Positions 54,763 to 64,000 of a stretch of DNA of 64,000 nt are shown one piece after another. The first letter of the stretch is position 1, and each line of letters begins with the position of its first letter. A program made the translations under genes and the position numbers. The notes under the pieces are model-generated. The model saw only the letters and a list, made by a program, of their open reading frames with translations, searched no databases and was not told where the DNA came from. Origin of the DNA: an uncultured Pelagibacteraceae bacterium (GTDB lineage: Bacteria > Pseudomonadota > Alphaproteobacteria > Pelagibacterales > Pelagibacteraceae); assembly GCA_902587095.1 (NCBI GenBank), contig CACIJY010000001.1:1-64000 (forward strand). Direction: 5' to 3'.

Positions 54763-54884
54763 ATCACTCTCTCAAATACTCCGACATTATACAAAGTGAA
54801 AACAAACAACAAGATTATAAAAACAACAAGTCCAATTCCTGTTAAAAGATTTTTCTTTTTAACTTTTTTATCAATTTCCATCAT
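54759..54884 (-). CDS. 41-aa single-TM small protein in cox operon (not in ORF track)
   Basis: Reverse-strand translation MMEIDKKVKKKNLLTGIGLVVFIILLFVFTLYNVGVFERVI*; ATG overlaps ctaB TGA and its TGA overlaps the ctaG ATG. Confidence 0.8.
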   Translation of the reverse strand: MMEIDKKVKKKNLLTGIGLVVFIILLFVFTLYNVGVFERVI

Positions 54885-55792
54885 ACGAAATTATCAACTA
54901 AAAATAATACAAAAATTGCAAACAAATAGATTATTGAATAACTAAAAACCTTTTTGGCTTTTAAAATGTTAAATTTGTGCTTTTCGTCTTTGTAAAGATC
55001 AAAACAGACATAGTTATAATATATTGTTAAAGGTAAACAAAATATTGCAAAAAAGTTTCCCACAAAACCAATATGGTATGGCAAATACAATACTGGCAAC
55101 ATAATTAGCGAATAAATAAGTATATTTATTTTAGTATTTTGCACTCCACTTATAACTGGCAACATTGGTATTTTTGCTAATCTATAATCTTCTGCTTTGT
55201 AGAGACTAAGGGCCCAAAAATGCGAGGGTGTCCAGAAAAATATAATTAGGAAAAATGAAATTGCTTCTAATGATAAATTGCCCGTTACTATTGTCCAGCC
55301 TATAACTGGAGGTAATGCGCCTGCAGCACCGCCTATAACTATATTTTGAGGCGTTCTTCTTTTTAACCAAACTGTATAAACAACAACGTAAAAGAAAATA
55401 GTAAAAAAAAGTATAAAGGCAGATAAAAGATTTGAAAAATAATACAATCCATATATTGAAATTACAGATAAAGTTAATCCAAATATTAAAGCTTGTGACT
55501 TGTTTACTTTTCCAGTGGGGATTGGTCTTAAACAGGTTCTTGACATTAATTTATCAAGATCCGCCTCATACCACATATTTAAAGCGCCAGCAGCTCCAGC
55601 ACCCAATGTAACAAAACCTATGCTTATAATTGCATCAAACATTGGTATTTGATTTGGAGCTGTAAGTAACCCTACTGCACAGGTGAAGATTACTAAGGAC
55701 ATCACCCTAGGTTTCATAAGATCAATTAAACCATTAAATAGTTTGATCTCACCAAGTAGATTTCTTTTTAATAATGAATTTAGGGCGTTCAT
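54881..55792 (-). CDS. ctaB: protoheme IX farnesyltransferase
   Basis: UbiA fold, LMKPRVMSLVIFTCAVGLL, NMWYEADLDKLMSRTCLRPIPTG. Confidence 0.96.
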   Translation of the reverse strand: MNALNSLLKRNLLGEIKLFNGLIDLMKPRVMSLVIFTCAVGLLTAPNQIPMFDAIISIGFVTLGAGAAGALNMWYEADLDKLMSRTCLRPIPTGKVNKSQALIFGLTLSVISIYGLYYFSNLLSAFILFFTIFFYVVVYTVWLKRRTPQNIVIGGAAGALPPVIGWTIVTGNLSLEAISFFLIIFFWTPSHFWALSLYKAEDYRLAKIPMLPVISGVQNTKINILIYSLIMLPVLYLPYHIGFVGNFFAIFCLPLTIYYNYVCFDLYKDEKHKFNILKAKKVFSYSIIYLFAIFVLFLVDNFV

Positions 55793-55807
55793 TTAATTAT
55801 TTTTAAA

Positions 55808-57442
<1,635 letters not shown>

Positions 57443-58261
57443 TTATTTACTCGCTATTAAATTATTATTTTGGTTAGTTATTTCTTCTTTTGCAAATTTT
57501 ATTTTAGCTTCATCAAGCCATTCTTGATATTCCTCCTCTGTTACAACTTTTACAGTGATTGGCATAAAAGCATGCTTAATTCCACAAAGTTCTGAACACT
57601 GACCATAAAAAGTTCCTACTCTATCTGCTTTAAACCAAGTTTCATTAACTCGACCAGGCATAGCATCTCTTTTAACTCCAAAAGCAGGTAGTGCCCAAGC
57701 ATGCAATACATCATTAGCAGTAATTAAAACTTTTACTACTTTATTAACTGGAACAATTACCTCATTATCGACTGCTAATAATCTTGGTTGGCCTGGTAAA
57801 AGATCTTTGTCTTCAATCATATAAGAGTCAAAAATTATATTCTCATCAGGATATTCATAACCCCAGTACCATTGATAGCCGATTGCTTTAATAGTTACAT
57901 CAGCTTTTGGTATCGTATCTTGAGAATATAAAATTTTGAAAGATGGAACTGCCATCACAATTAAAATTAAGCAAGGTATTAAAGTCCAAAGAACTTCAAT
58001 AGCAACGTTATGGGTTGTTTTTGAGGGATTTGGGTTTCTTGATTCTCTAAATCTAAAACAAGCATAAGCCATCAAAAATAAAACAAAAACACTTATCGCT
58101 ATAATTATTGGAAGTAATATCGAATTATGAAAACTAACTATTTCGTACATTGATTGTGAGGCTGCGTCTTGAAATCCTAGCTGCCAATCTCTAGGTTGAT
58201 CTGCAAATACCTGTGAAGGCAACAAAATTAACGTTAATAATATAAAAAAAGTTTTTTGCAT
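57443..58261 (-). CDS. ctaC: cytochrome c oxidase subunit II
   Basis: CuA motif GQCSELCGIKHAFMPI; signal peptide MQKTFFILLTLILLPSQVFA; ATG 58261 preferred over 58324. Confidence 0.96.
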   Translation of the reverse strand: MQKTFFILLTLILLPSQVFADQPRDWQLGFQDAASQSMYEIVSFHNSILLPIIIAISVFVLFLMAYACFRFRESRNPNPSKTTHNVAIEVLWTLIPCLILIVMAVPSFKILYSQDTIPKADVTIKAIGYQWYWGYEYPDENIIFDSYMIEDKDLLPGQPRLLAVDNEVIVPVNKVVKVLITANDVLHAWALPAFGVKRDAMPGRVNETWFKADRVGTFYGQCSELCGIKHAFMPITVKVVTEEEYQEWLDEAKIKFAKEEITNQNNNLIASK

Positions 58262-58320
58262 CTTTAAATCTATATAAAGTGATTTTATAGAAATTACACT
58301 TAAGATTTCGCGACAATTTA

Positions 58321-59028
58321 TCAATTTAACTCATAACCTACTATAGATAATGCTGATATTGCTGCTGTTTCAGCCCTCAATATATTTTCACCTAAACTCA
58401 ACTTATAAATATCCTTAAATTTATCAATTTCAGCTCTTTCGGACTCTGAGAAATCTCCCTCTGGGCCAATAATTACACAATTAGATTTTGATAATAATTT
58501 ACCCTTATCCAGTTTTGTAGTTTTTGAATTTAAATCTGTTAAAATTAAATTTATATTTTTTTGATTTTTGTTTAAAAATTTTTTTAATGTTGTTGTTTCT
58601 TCAATATTAGGAATATTTATCCGATTTGACTGTTCGCTTGCTTCTACAACTATTTTTCTTAACCTATCTAAATTTATTTTTCGTACAATTGATCTATCAA
58701 AAATGATTGGTATAAAATTTGTTACGCCTAATTCTGTGGATTTTTGTATCATGAAATTAAAAAAGTTTGATTTAATTGGAGAAAAAGCAAGCCATAATTC
58801 ATTTTTATGTTCTTTTGATCTTGTTTGTTTTCCTAGTTTAAAATTTATCAATCCAGATTTAATACTTTCAAAATGAGCAACCCATTCTCCATTTTCATTG
58901 AATAAATTAAAGTTATCACCTTTTTTAATTCTCATAACTTTTAACAAATAATGAGATTGATCTTTGTTTAATTTACCAGTTAAATTATTAGATAAACTTT
59001 CTTTAAAAAATAATCTAATATTATTCAT
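58321..59028 (-). CDS. rsmE: 16S rRNA (uracil1498-N3)-methyltransferase
   Basis: HYLLKVMRIKKGD, IIGPEGDFSESE, LSLGENILRAETAAISAL. Confidence 0.94.
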   Translation of the reverse strand: MNNIRLFFKESLSNNLTGKLNKDQSHYLLKVMRIKKGDNFNLFNENGEWVAHFESIKSGLINFKLGKQTRSKEHKNELWLAFSPIKSNFFNFMIQKSTELGVTNFIPIIFDRSIVRKINLDRLRKIVVEASEQSNRINIPNIEETTTLKKFLNKNQKNINLILTDLNSKTTKLDKGKLLSKSNCVIIGPEGDFSESERAEIDKFKDIYKLSLGENILRAETAAISALSIVGYELN

Positions 59029-59048
59029 ATATAGATACTAAACTTTTT

Positions 59049-59711
59049 ATGAAAAAAATTAAGGTAATAATTTTTGACGCTTATGGTACCCTTTTTGATG
59101 TAAATTCTGCAGCAGAAAAATGTAAAGAAAAAATTGGTAGTAAATGGGAGCACTTTGCAAACTATTGGAGAACCACTCAGTTGGAGTATACTTGGTTAAG
59201 AAGTATGATGAAAAGACATAAAGATTTCTGGCAAGTTACAGAAGATAGTTTAGATAAATCTTTGTTGGCATTTAAAATTGATCCTAATATGAGATCAGAG
59301 TTGTTAAATCTTTATAAAATTTTAAATACTTTTCCAGAAGTAAAAGGGGTGTTAAAATATCTTAAAGAAAAAAAATATAAAATTTCTATACTCTCCAATG
59401 GCACTCCCGATCTCTTAAATGAGTTAGTAAAAAGTAATAATCTAGAAAAAATGTTTGATGATATATTCTCAATTGAAAAAGTTGGGGTTTATAAACCAGA
59501 TGCAAAAGTGTATGACATGCCTATCAAAAAGTATAAAGTTTCGAAAAATGAAGTTGTATTTTTAAGTGCTAATACTTGGGATGTTTCCGGTGCAGGAAAT
59601 TTTGGTTTCAATGCTATTTGGGTAAATAGAAACAAAAATATTTTTGACAAACTGGATTATATTCCTCATAATGAAATAAATAATCTTAATGGATTATTGA
59701 AATTAATTTAA
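59049..59711 (+). CDS. haloacid dehalogenase type II (HAD superfamily)
   Basis: IFDAYGTLFDVNSAA, LSNGTPDLL, KPDAKVYDM, WVNRN. Confidence 0.9.
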   Translation: MKKIKVIIFDAYGTLFDVNSAAEKCKEKIGSKWEHFANYWRTTQLEYTWLRSMMKRHKDFWQVTEDSLDKSLLAFKIDPNMRSELLNLYKILNTFPEVKGVLKYLKEKKYKISILSNGTPDLLNELVKSNNLEKMFDDIFSIEKVGVYKPDAKVYDMPIKKYKVSKNEVVFLSANTWDVSGAGNFGFNAIWVNRNKNIFDKLDYIPHNEINNLNGLLKLI

Positions 59712-59715
59712 AAAA

Positions 59716-59952
59716 ATGAACAAACCTATTAGAGCAGGAGATAATGCAATCTCAATAGAAGTTGAAAAAGGAAAGTCTTATTTTTGGTGTAGCTGCGGAA
59801 AAAGTTTAAAACAACCTCTTTGTGATGGCTCACATAAAGGAACTGAATTTAAACCAATAGCTTTTAAAGCAGATGTAGCAAAAAAAATATTTTTTTGTAC
59901 TTGTAAACAAACCAAAAATCAGCCATTTTGTGATGGGTCTCATAACAAATAA
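59716..59952 (+). CDS. tandem CDGSH iron-sulfur protein
   Basis: CSCGKSLKQPLCDGSH and CTCKQTKNQPFCDGSH. Confidence 0.93.
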   Translation: MNKPIRAGDNAISIEVEKGKSYFWCSCGKSLKQPLCDGSHKGTEFKPIAFKADVAKKIFFCTCKQTKNQPFCDGSHNK

Positions 59953-59955
59953 ATT

Positions 59956-60342
59956 ATGGAAAACTTGTTTAGTAAATTAAATTTTATTGCACCTTGGTTT
60001 TTAAGACTCGGTCTAGGTGTAGCATTTATTATCCATGGATATTTTAAGTTTCCTTTACCGCCAGCCGGGTTAGTAGAATACTTTGGTTTATCACCGCTTT
60101 TATCATCTGTTGTCGCAATATCTGAAGTTGGATCTGGAATATTATTAATTATAAGTGGGTTTATCAAAGGACCTATTGGAAATTTTCTTACAAGATTAAG
60201 TGCTCTTATTATTACAATTATAATGATCAATGTGTTTGCTATTGGTCATCCAGATTGGTTTTTTACAACAAAACTTTTCACTAGTGAGCAAATATTTCTC
60301 TTTCTGATAAGTTTATATTTTGTTATTAAAGGAAACAATTAA
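59956..60342 (+). CDS. DoxX family membrane protein
   Basis: LRLGLGVAFIIHGYFKF, four TM pattern. Confidence 0.82.
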   Translation: MENLFSKLNFIAPWFLRLGLGVAFIIHGYFKFPLPPAGLVEYFGLSPLLSSVVAISEVGSGILLIISGFIKGPIGNFLTRLSALIITIIMINVFAIGHPDWFFTTKLFTSEQIFLFLISLYFVIKGNN

Positions 60343-60346
60343 TCCA

Positions 60347-61177
60347 ATGATTGAAGTAAGCAAAATTATAAAACCGACTCATGCATCAGATGGTGCTGGT
60401 GTGAAGCTAAAAAGAAGTATCGGTGTTGAGCCAAATTATTATGATCCATTCCTAATGTTAGATGAATTTGGTTCTGAAAATAGCGAGGATTATGTTGCGG
60501 GATTTCCCCCACATCCTCACAGAGGAATTGAAACCGTTACATATATGTTAAATGGGGATTTTGAACACGAGGACAGCAGTGGTGGCAAAGGCAAAATGAC
60601 TGCAGGTGATGTTCAGTGGATGAAAACTGGAAGCGGTATTATCCATTCTGAGATGCCAGCTATGAAAGAAGGTAAACTTCATGGATTTCAATTATGGATA
60701 AATATGCCGGCCAAATTAAAAATGAGTAAACCTGAATATATTTATATTAAATCAGACAAAATGAGTATTCATAAAGATCAAGATAAGGAAGTAAAGACTA
60801 TAGCTGGAAAATTTGAAAAAGCAGAAGGTCCCGTAAAGGGTCATAATGTAGAGCCTATTTATTTTGATGTAGAGCTTAAAAGAGATAAAGAGTTTAATTT
60901 TGATATTCCTAAGACACACAATACCTTTATATATTTAGTTAATGGAGAAATAAAAATTGGAAGCAAAGAACACGGTAAAATTAAAGATAGTACGTTGATA
61001 CTACTTAATAATGGAAAAGAATTAAAAGTTAAAGCATCCTCAGACTCTAAATTTCTACTGATATCTGGAAAACCCTTAAATGAGGATATAGCAAGAGGAG
61101 GTCCATTTGTAATGAATACTAAAAAAGAAATATTAGATGCTGTTAATGACTATCATAATGGAACATTTGTTAAATAA
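60347..61177 (+). CDS. pirin family protein
   Basis: FPPHPHRGIETVTYMLNGDFEHEDS, MKTGSGIIHSEMP; ATG 60347 preferred over TTG 60320. Confidence 0.93.
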   Translation: MIEVSKIIKPTHASDGAGVKLKRSIGVEPNYYDPFLMLDEFGSENSEDYVAGFPPHPHRGIETVTYMLNGDFEHEDSSGGKGKMTAGDVQWMKTGSGIIHSEMPAMKEGKLHGFQLWINMPAKLKMSKPEYIYIKSDKMSIHKDQDKEVKTIAGKFEKAEGPVKGHNVEPIYFDVELKRDKEFNFDIPKTHNTFIYLVNGEIKIGSKEHGKIKDSTLILLNNGKELKVKASSDSKFLLISGKPLNEDIARGGPFVMNTKKEILDAVNDYHNGTFVK

Positions 61178-62148
61178 TGCATAGTGTATCTTTTTCAAAA
61201 ACCGGTGGCCCTGAAGTTCTAGAATATAAAGTGTTAGACCCTAAAGATCCAAACAGTGGAGAAGTTCTAATTAAACACTCAGCAATAGGATTAAATTTTA
61301 TAGATACTTATCATAGATCAGGTTTGTACCCAGTGCCGTTACCGTCAGGAATTGGTTTAGAAGGTGCTGGAATTATTGAAAAAGTTGGACCAGATGTTTC
61401 AAATTTTAAGGAAGGTGATAAAGTTGCCTACGCTGCTGCACCGCTAGGCTCTTACTCCTCCCACAGGATTTATCCCACAAAAAATTTAGTCAAAGTACCA
61501 GATGGAATTGATCTTGAAATAGTAGCATGTCTAATGACAAAAGGTTTAACAACATTTTATTTGTTACATAAAACATATGAGGTAAAAAAAGGTCAAACAA
61601 TATTATTTCATGCAGCTGCTGGTGGAGTAGGTCAAATATTTTGCCAATGGGCAAAAAGCCTAGGTTGTAAAGTCATTGGTACTGTGGGATCTGATAAAAA
61701 AGTAGATTTAGCAAAAAAACATGGGTGTGATGAAGTAATAAATTATTCAAAAGAAAATTTTAAAGATAAAGTGATGGAGATAACTAACAACGAGGGATTA
61801 CCAGTTGTTTATGATGGTGTAGGTAAAGTTACATTAGAAAATTCTTTAGCATGTTTAAAAATGAGGGGAATGATGGTATCCTTTGGAAACGCATCAGGAA
61901 AACTTGATCCTGTTGATGTTGGAAAATTAATTGCACCTAAAGGATTATATTTAACTAGACCAAGTATCGCTCATTACACTGCAACAAGAAAAGAGCTAGA
62001 CGAAGCATCTCAAATGTTATTTGACAAAGTGAAATCTGGTAAAGTTAAAGTTGAAATATTTAAAAAATATAAATTAAAAGACTCAATTGAGGCTCATAAA
62101 GATCTTGAAGACCGTAAAATACTTGGGCCTGCAATTATTATTCCTTAA
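61177..62148 (+). CDS. quinone oxidoreductase (MDR family)
   Basis: GLNFIDTYHRSGLYPVPLPSGIGLEGAG, AAAGGVGQIFCQWAKSLGCKVIGTV. Confidence 0.94.
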   Translation: MHSVSFSKTGGPEVLEYKVLDPKDPNSGEVLIKHSAIGLNFIDTYHRSGLYPVPLPSGIGLEGAGIIEKVGPDVSNFKEGDKVAYAAAPLGSYSSHRIYPTKNLVKVPDGIDLEIVACLMTKGLTTFYLLHKTYEVKKGQTILFHAAAGGVGQIFCQWAKSLGCKVIGTVGSDKKVDLAKKHGCDEVINYSKENFKDKVMEITNNEGLPVVYDGVGKVTLENSLACLKMRGMMVSFGNASGKLDPVDVGKLIAPKGLYLTRPSIAHYTATRKELDEASQMLFDKVKSGKVKVEIFKKYKLKDSIEAHKDLEDRKILGPAIIIP

Positions 62149-62545
62149 ACTGAACATCCATATCTGATATATGAAGTTTTAAAGCTTTGGTCGAAATCTG
62201 AATTTCTCTTATAAAAAAAACGATTGATATCATCATAGATAGACAGCATGACCCAAAAATTATTCTAGCAACAAATATTTTCTCTAAATACAAAGCAAAA
62301 ACTGTCAACATATTAAACAAAAACCCAAAAGCAGAAAACATAATTGTATATTTCAATACATTAATCCTGTTATTTAAATTTATAAGTTGGTCTTTCCACT
62401 CAGGAGGAGTGTGTTTTTCGAAAACATGTTCATCATGAATTTTTCTTATAAGATTACTTAATGTATGGAAACGATTGCTATAAACTCCCATTATTAATGG
62501 GATTGCAGGGAACATTAAAGCTGTGACTGTATAATCAATATCCAT
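62138..62545 (-). CDS. DUF2721-like membrane protein
   Basis: MDIDYTVTALMFPAIPLIMGVYSNRFHTLSNLIRKIHDEH, TM helices; ATG 62545 preferred over TTG 62554. Confidence 0.65.
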   Translation of the reverse strand: MDIDYTVTALMFPAIPLIMGVYSNRFHTLSNLIRKIHDEHVFEKHTPPEWKDQLINLNNRINVLKYTIMFSAFGFLFNMLTVFALYLEKIFVARIIFGSCCLSMMISIVFFIREIQISTKALKLHISDMDVQFKE

Positions 62546-62597
62546 ACGAATCAATTTGATTATGAATCGATGCTTTGTTATTTACAAGTAAATTATA

Positions 62598-63464
62598 ATG
62601 AAAGATATTAAACTTTTTCTTGATTTGATTAGAATTAAAAAACCAATAGGTTTCATGCTTTTATTCTGGCCATGCTCTTGGGGACTAACATTAGCTTATG
62701 AATTTGATAATAATTTTTATTATTATTTAACATTCCTATCTTACTTTTTTTTAGGTTCTTTATTTATGCGATCTGCGGGTTGTATAGTAAATGATATTCT
62801 TGATAGAAAATACGATATACTTGTTGAGAGAACTAAAGATCGTCCAATTGCCTCAGGTAAAGTATCTTTAAAATTAGGCTTAATCTATATAATATTCCTA
62901 TGCTTACTTGCATTAACTATTTTAATACAATTTAATTTAACAACTATATTACTAGGTATTTTATCAATGCCATTCGCATTTAGTTATCCTTTAATGAAAA
63001 GGTACACGTATTGGCCTCAATTATTTTTAGGATTCACTTTCAACTACGGACTTATTATGGCTTGGTTCTCGATAAATAACGAATTTAGTTATATTCCGAT
63101 AATATTTTATTTAGGAGCCATATTTTGGACATTAGCTTACGACACTATATACGGGTTTCAAGATATTAAAGACGATGAAATTATAGGAGTAAAATCAACA
63201 TCAATTAAATTTAAAGCGAATCCTAAATTATTTATTTTTATATGTTATTTAATTTTTATTTCGATGCAGATTATATCAGGTATTTTGATGGACTTTAATA
63301 ACTATTATTTTTTTGGGGTCTTGGTGATAACTGCTCATTTGTTAATTTTTCAAAATTATAAATTAAATATTTCAGATCCAAATTCATGTTTAGCAAAATT
63401 TAAAAGTAATAATTTCGTAGGTTTTTTTATTTTTTTAAATATCTTATTAAATAAAATTGTCTGA
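62598..63464 (+). CDS. ubiA: 4-hydroxybenzoate polyprenyltransferase
   Basis: IRIKKPIGFMLLFWPCSWGL, NDILDRKYDILVERTKDRPIASG, YDTIYGFQDIKDDEIIGVKSTSIKF. Confidence 0.96.
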   Translation: MKDIKLFLDLIRIKKPIGFMLLFWPCSWGLTLAYEFDNNFYYYLTFLSYFFLGSLFMRSAGCIVNDILDRKYDILVERTKDRPIASGKVSLKLGLIYIIFLCLLALTILIQFNLTTILLGILSMPFAFSYPLMKRYTYWPQLFLGFTFNYGLIMAWFSINNEFSYIPIIFYLGAIFWTLAYDTIYGFQDIKDDEIIGVKSTSIKFKANPKLFIFICYLIFISMQIISGILMDFNNYYFFGVLVITAHLLIFQNYKLNISDPNSCLAKFKSNNFVGFFIFLNILLNKIV

Positions 63465-63465
63465 T

Positions 63466-64000
63466 ATGAGCAATATAAAAATATTAAAAAGATTGTTTAA
63501 TGATTATACTAAAAAGTATATTTTTCAAATTTTTTTAGCATTAATTTTTTCTTTAATACTGGCAGCTAGTACATCTTCGATAGCATGGTTATTAGATCCT
63601 GCTGTTGAAAAACTTTTCATACAAAAAAAACAAAGTTTAATGTTATTAATTCCTTTAGGTATAATTCTTGCTTTTGCATCCAAGGGTCTCTCTTTATATC
63701 TAGCTAAGTCAATAATGATAAGTGTTGGTGAAGAAGTTAGAAAAGCAATCCAAATAGATATGATGAAAAATTTAATAAAGGCAGATACTGAGACAATCGA
63801 GAAAAGACATTCAGGAAAATTTATAACAAATTTGATTAGTGATGTTAACTTCATGACAACACTTGTTAGTGTCGGAATACTGAACTTATTTAAAGACTCT
63901 CTTACATTGATAGGTTTGCTAATTGTGATGTTTTATCAAAACTGGAAATTATCTTTAATTGCAATTGTAATGATACCACTTGCAAGTTTTTTTGCTAGAT
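63466..64000 (+). CDS. MsbA-like ABC exporter, N-terminal TM domain (truncated by window edge)
   Basis: My + strand translation MSNIKILKRLFNDYTKKYIFQIFLALIFSLILAASTSSIAWLLDPAVEKLF...; type I exporter TMD; runs off the window. Confidence 0.85.
   Translation, partial: MSNIKILKRLFNDYTKKYIFQIFLALIFSLILAASTSSIAWLLDPAVEKLFIQKKQSLMLLIPLGIILAFASKGLSLYLAKSIMISVGEEVRKAIQIDMMKNLIKADTETIEKRHSGKFITNLISDVNFMTTLVSVGILNLFKDSLTLIGLLIVMFYQNWKLSLIAIVMIPLASFFAR

Overview
AT-rich, very compact chromosomal window (64 kb) that looks like a streamlined SAR11/Pelagibacter-type alphaproteobacterium. This assignment rests on gene content, protein style and base composition; no database search was possible. I support about 72 protein genes (two truncated at the window edges), one tRNA-Gln(TTG) and a few regulatory sites. 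I saw no rRNA, CRISPR array, insertion sequence or prophage. Main blocks: dnaG-yqeY / carAB; uvrB-folM-like-folB-uvrC-pgsA; a MarR/OmpR/EnvZ-like regulatory cassette; lgt-midA-pgeF-prs-rplY-pth-ychF; cytochrome bc1 (petABC); cca with an abutting tRNA-Gln; a CcrM-type GANTC methyltransferase; smc; the ATP synthase Fo genes followed by a retinal cluster (crtI-crtB-crtY-blh-ispH); the aa3 oxidase operon; and a small redox cluster (HAD-CDGSH-DoxX-pirin-QOR). Most notable observations: (i) a ccrM promoter with one GANTC site in the spacer and one overlapping the -10; (ii) a short SMC with no recognisable hinge; (iii) a tRNA-Gln whose CCA end lies 4 nt from the start codon of the CCA-adding enzyme gene; (iv) a 41-aa membrane ORF, absent from the ORF track, coupled by ATGA overlaps between ctaB and ctaG; (v) all nine convergent gene junctions lacking room for a terminator; (vi) loss of metal or Fe-S ligands in DnaG and the family-4-like UDG. 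No wholly novel multi-gene system is proven here.
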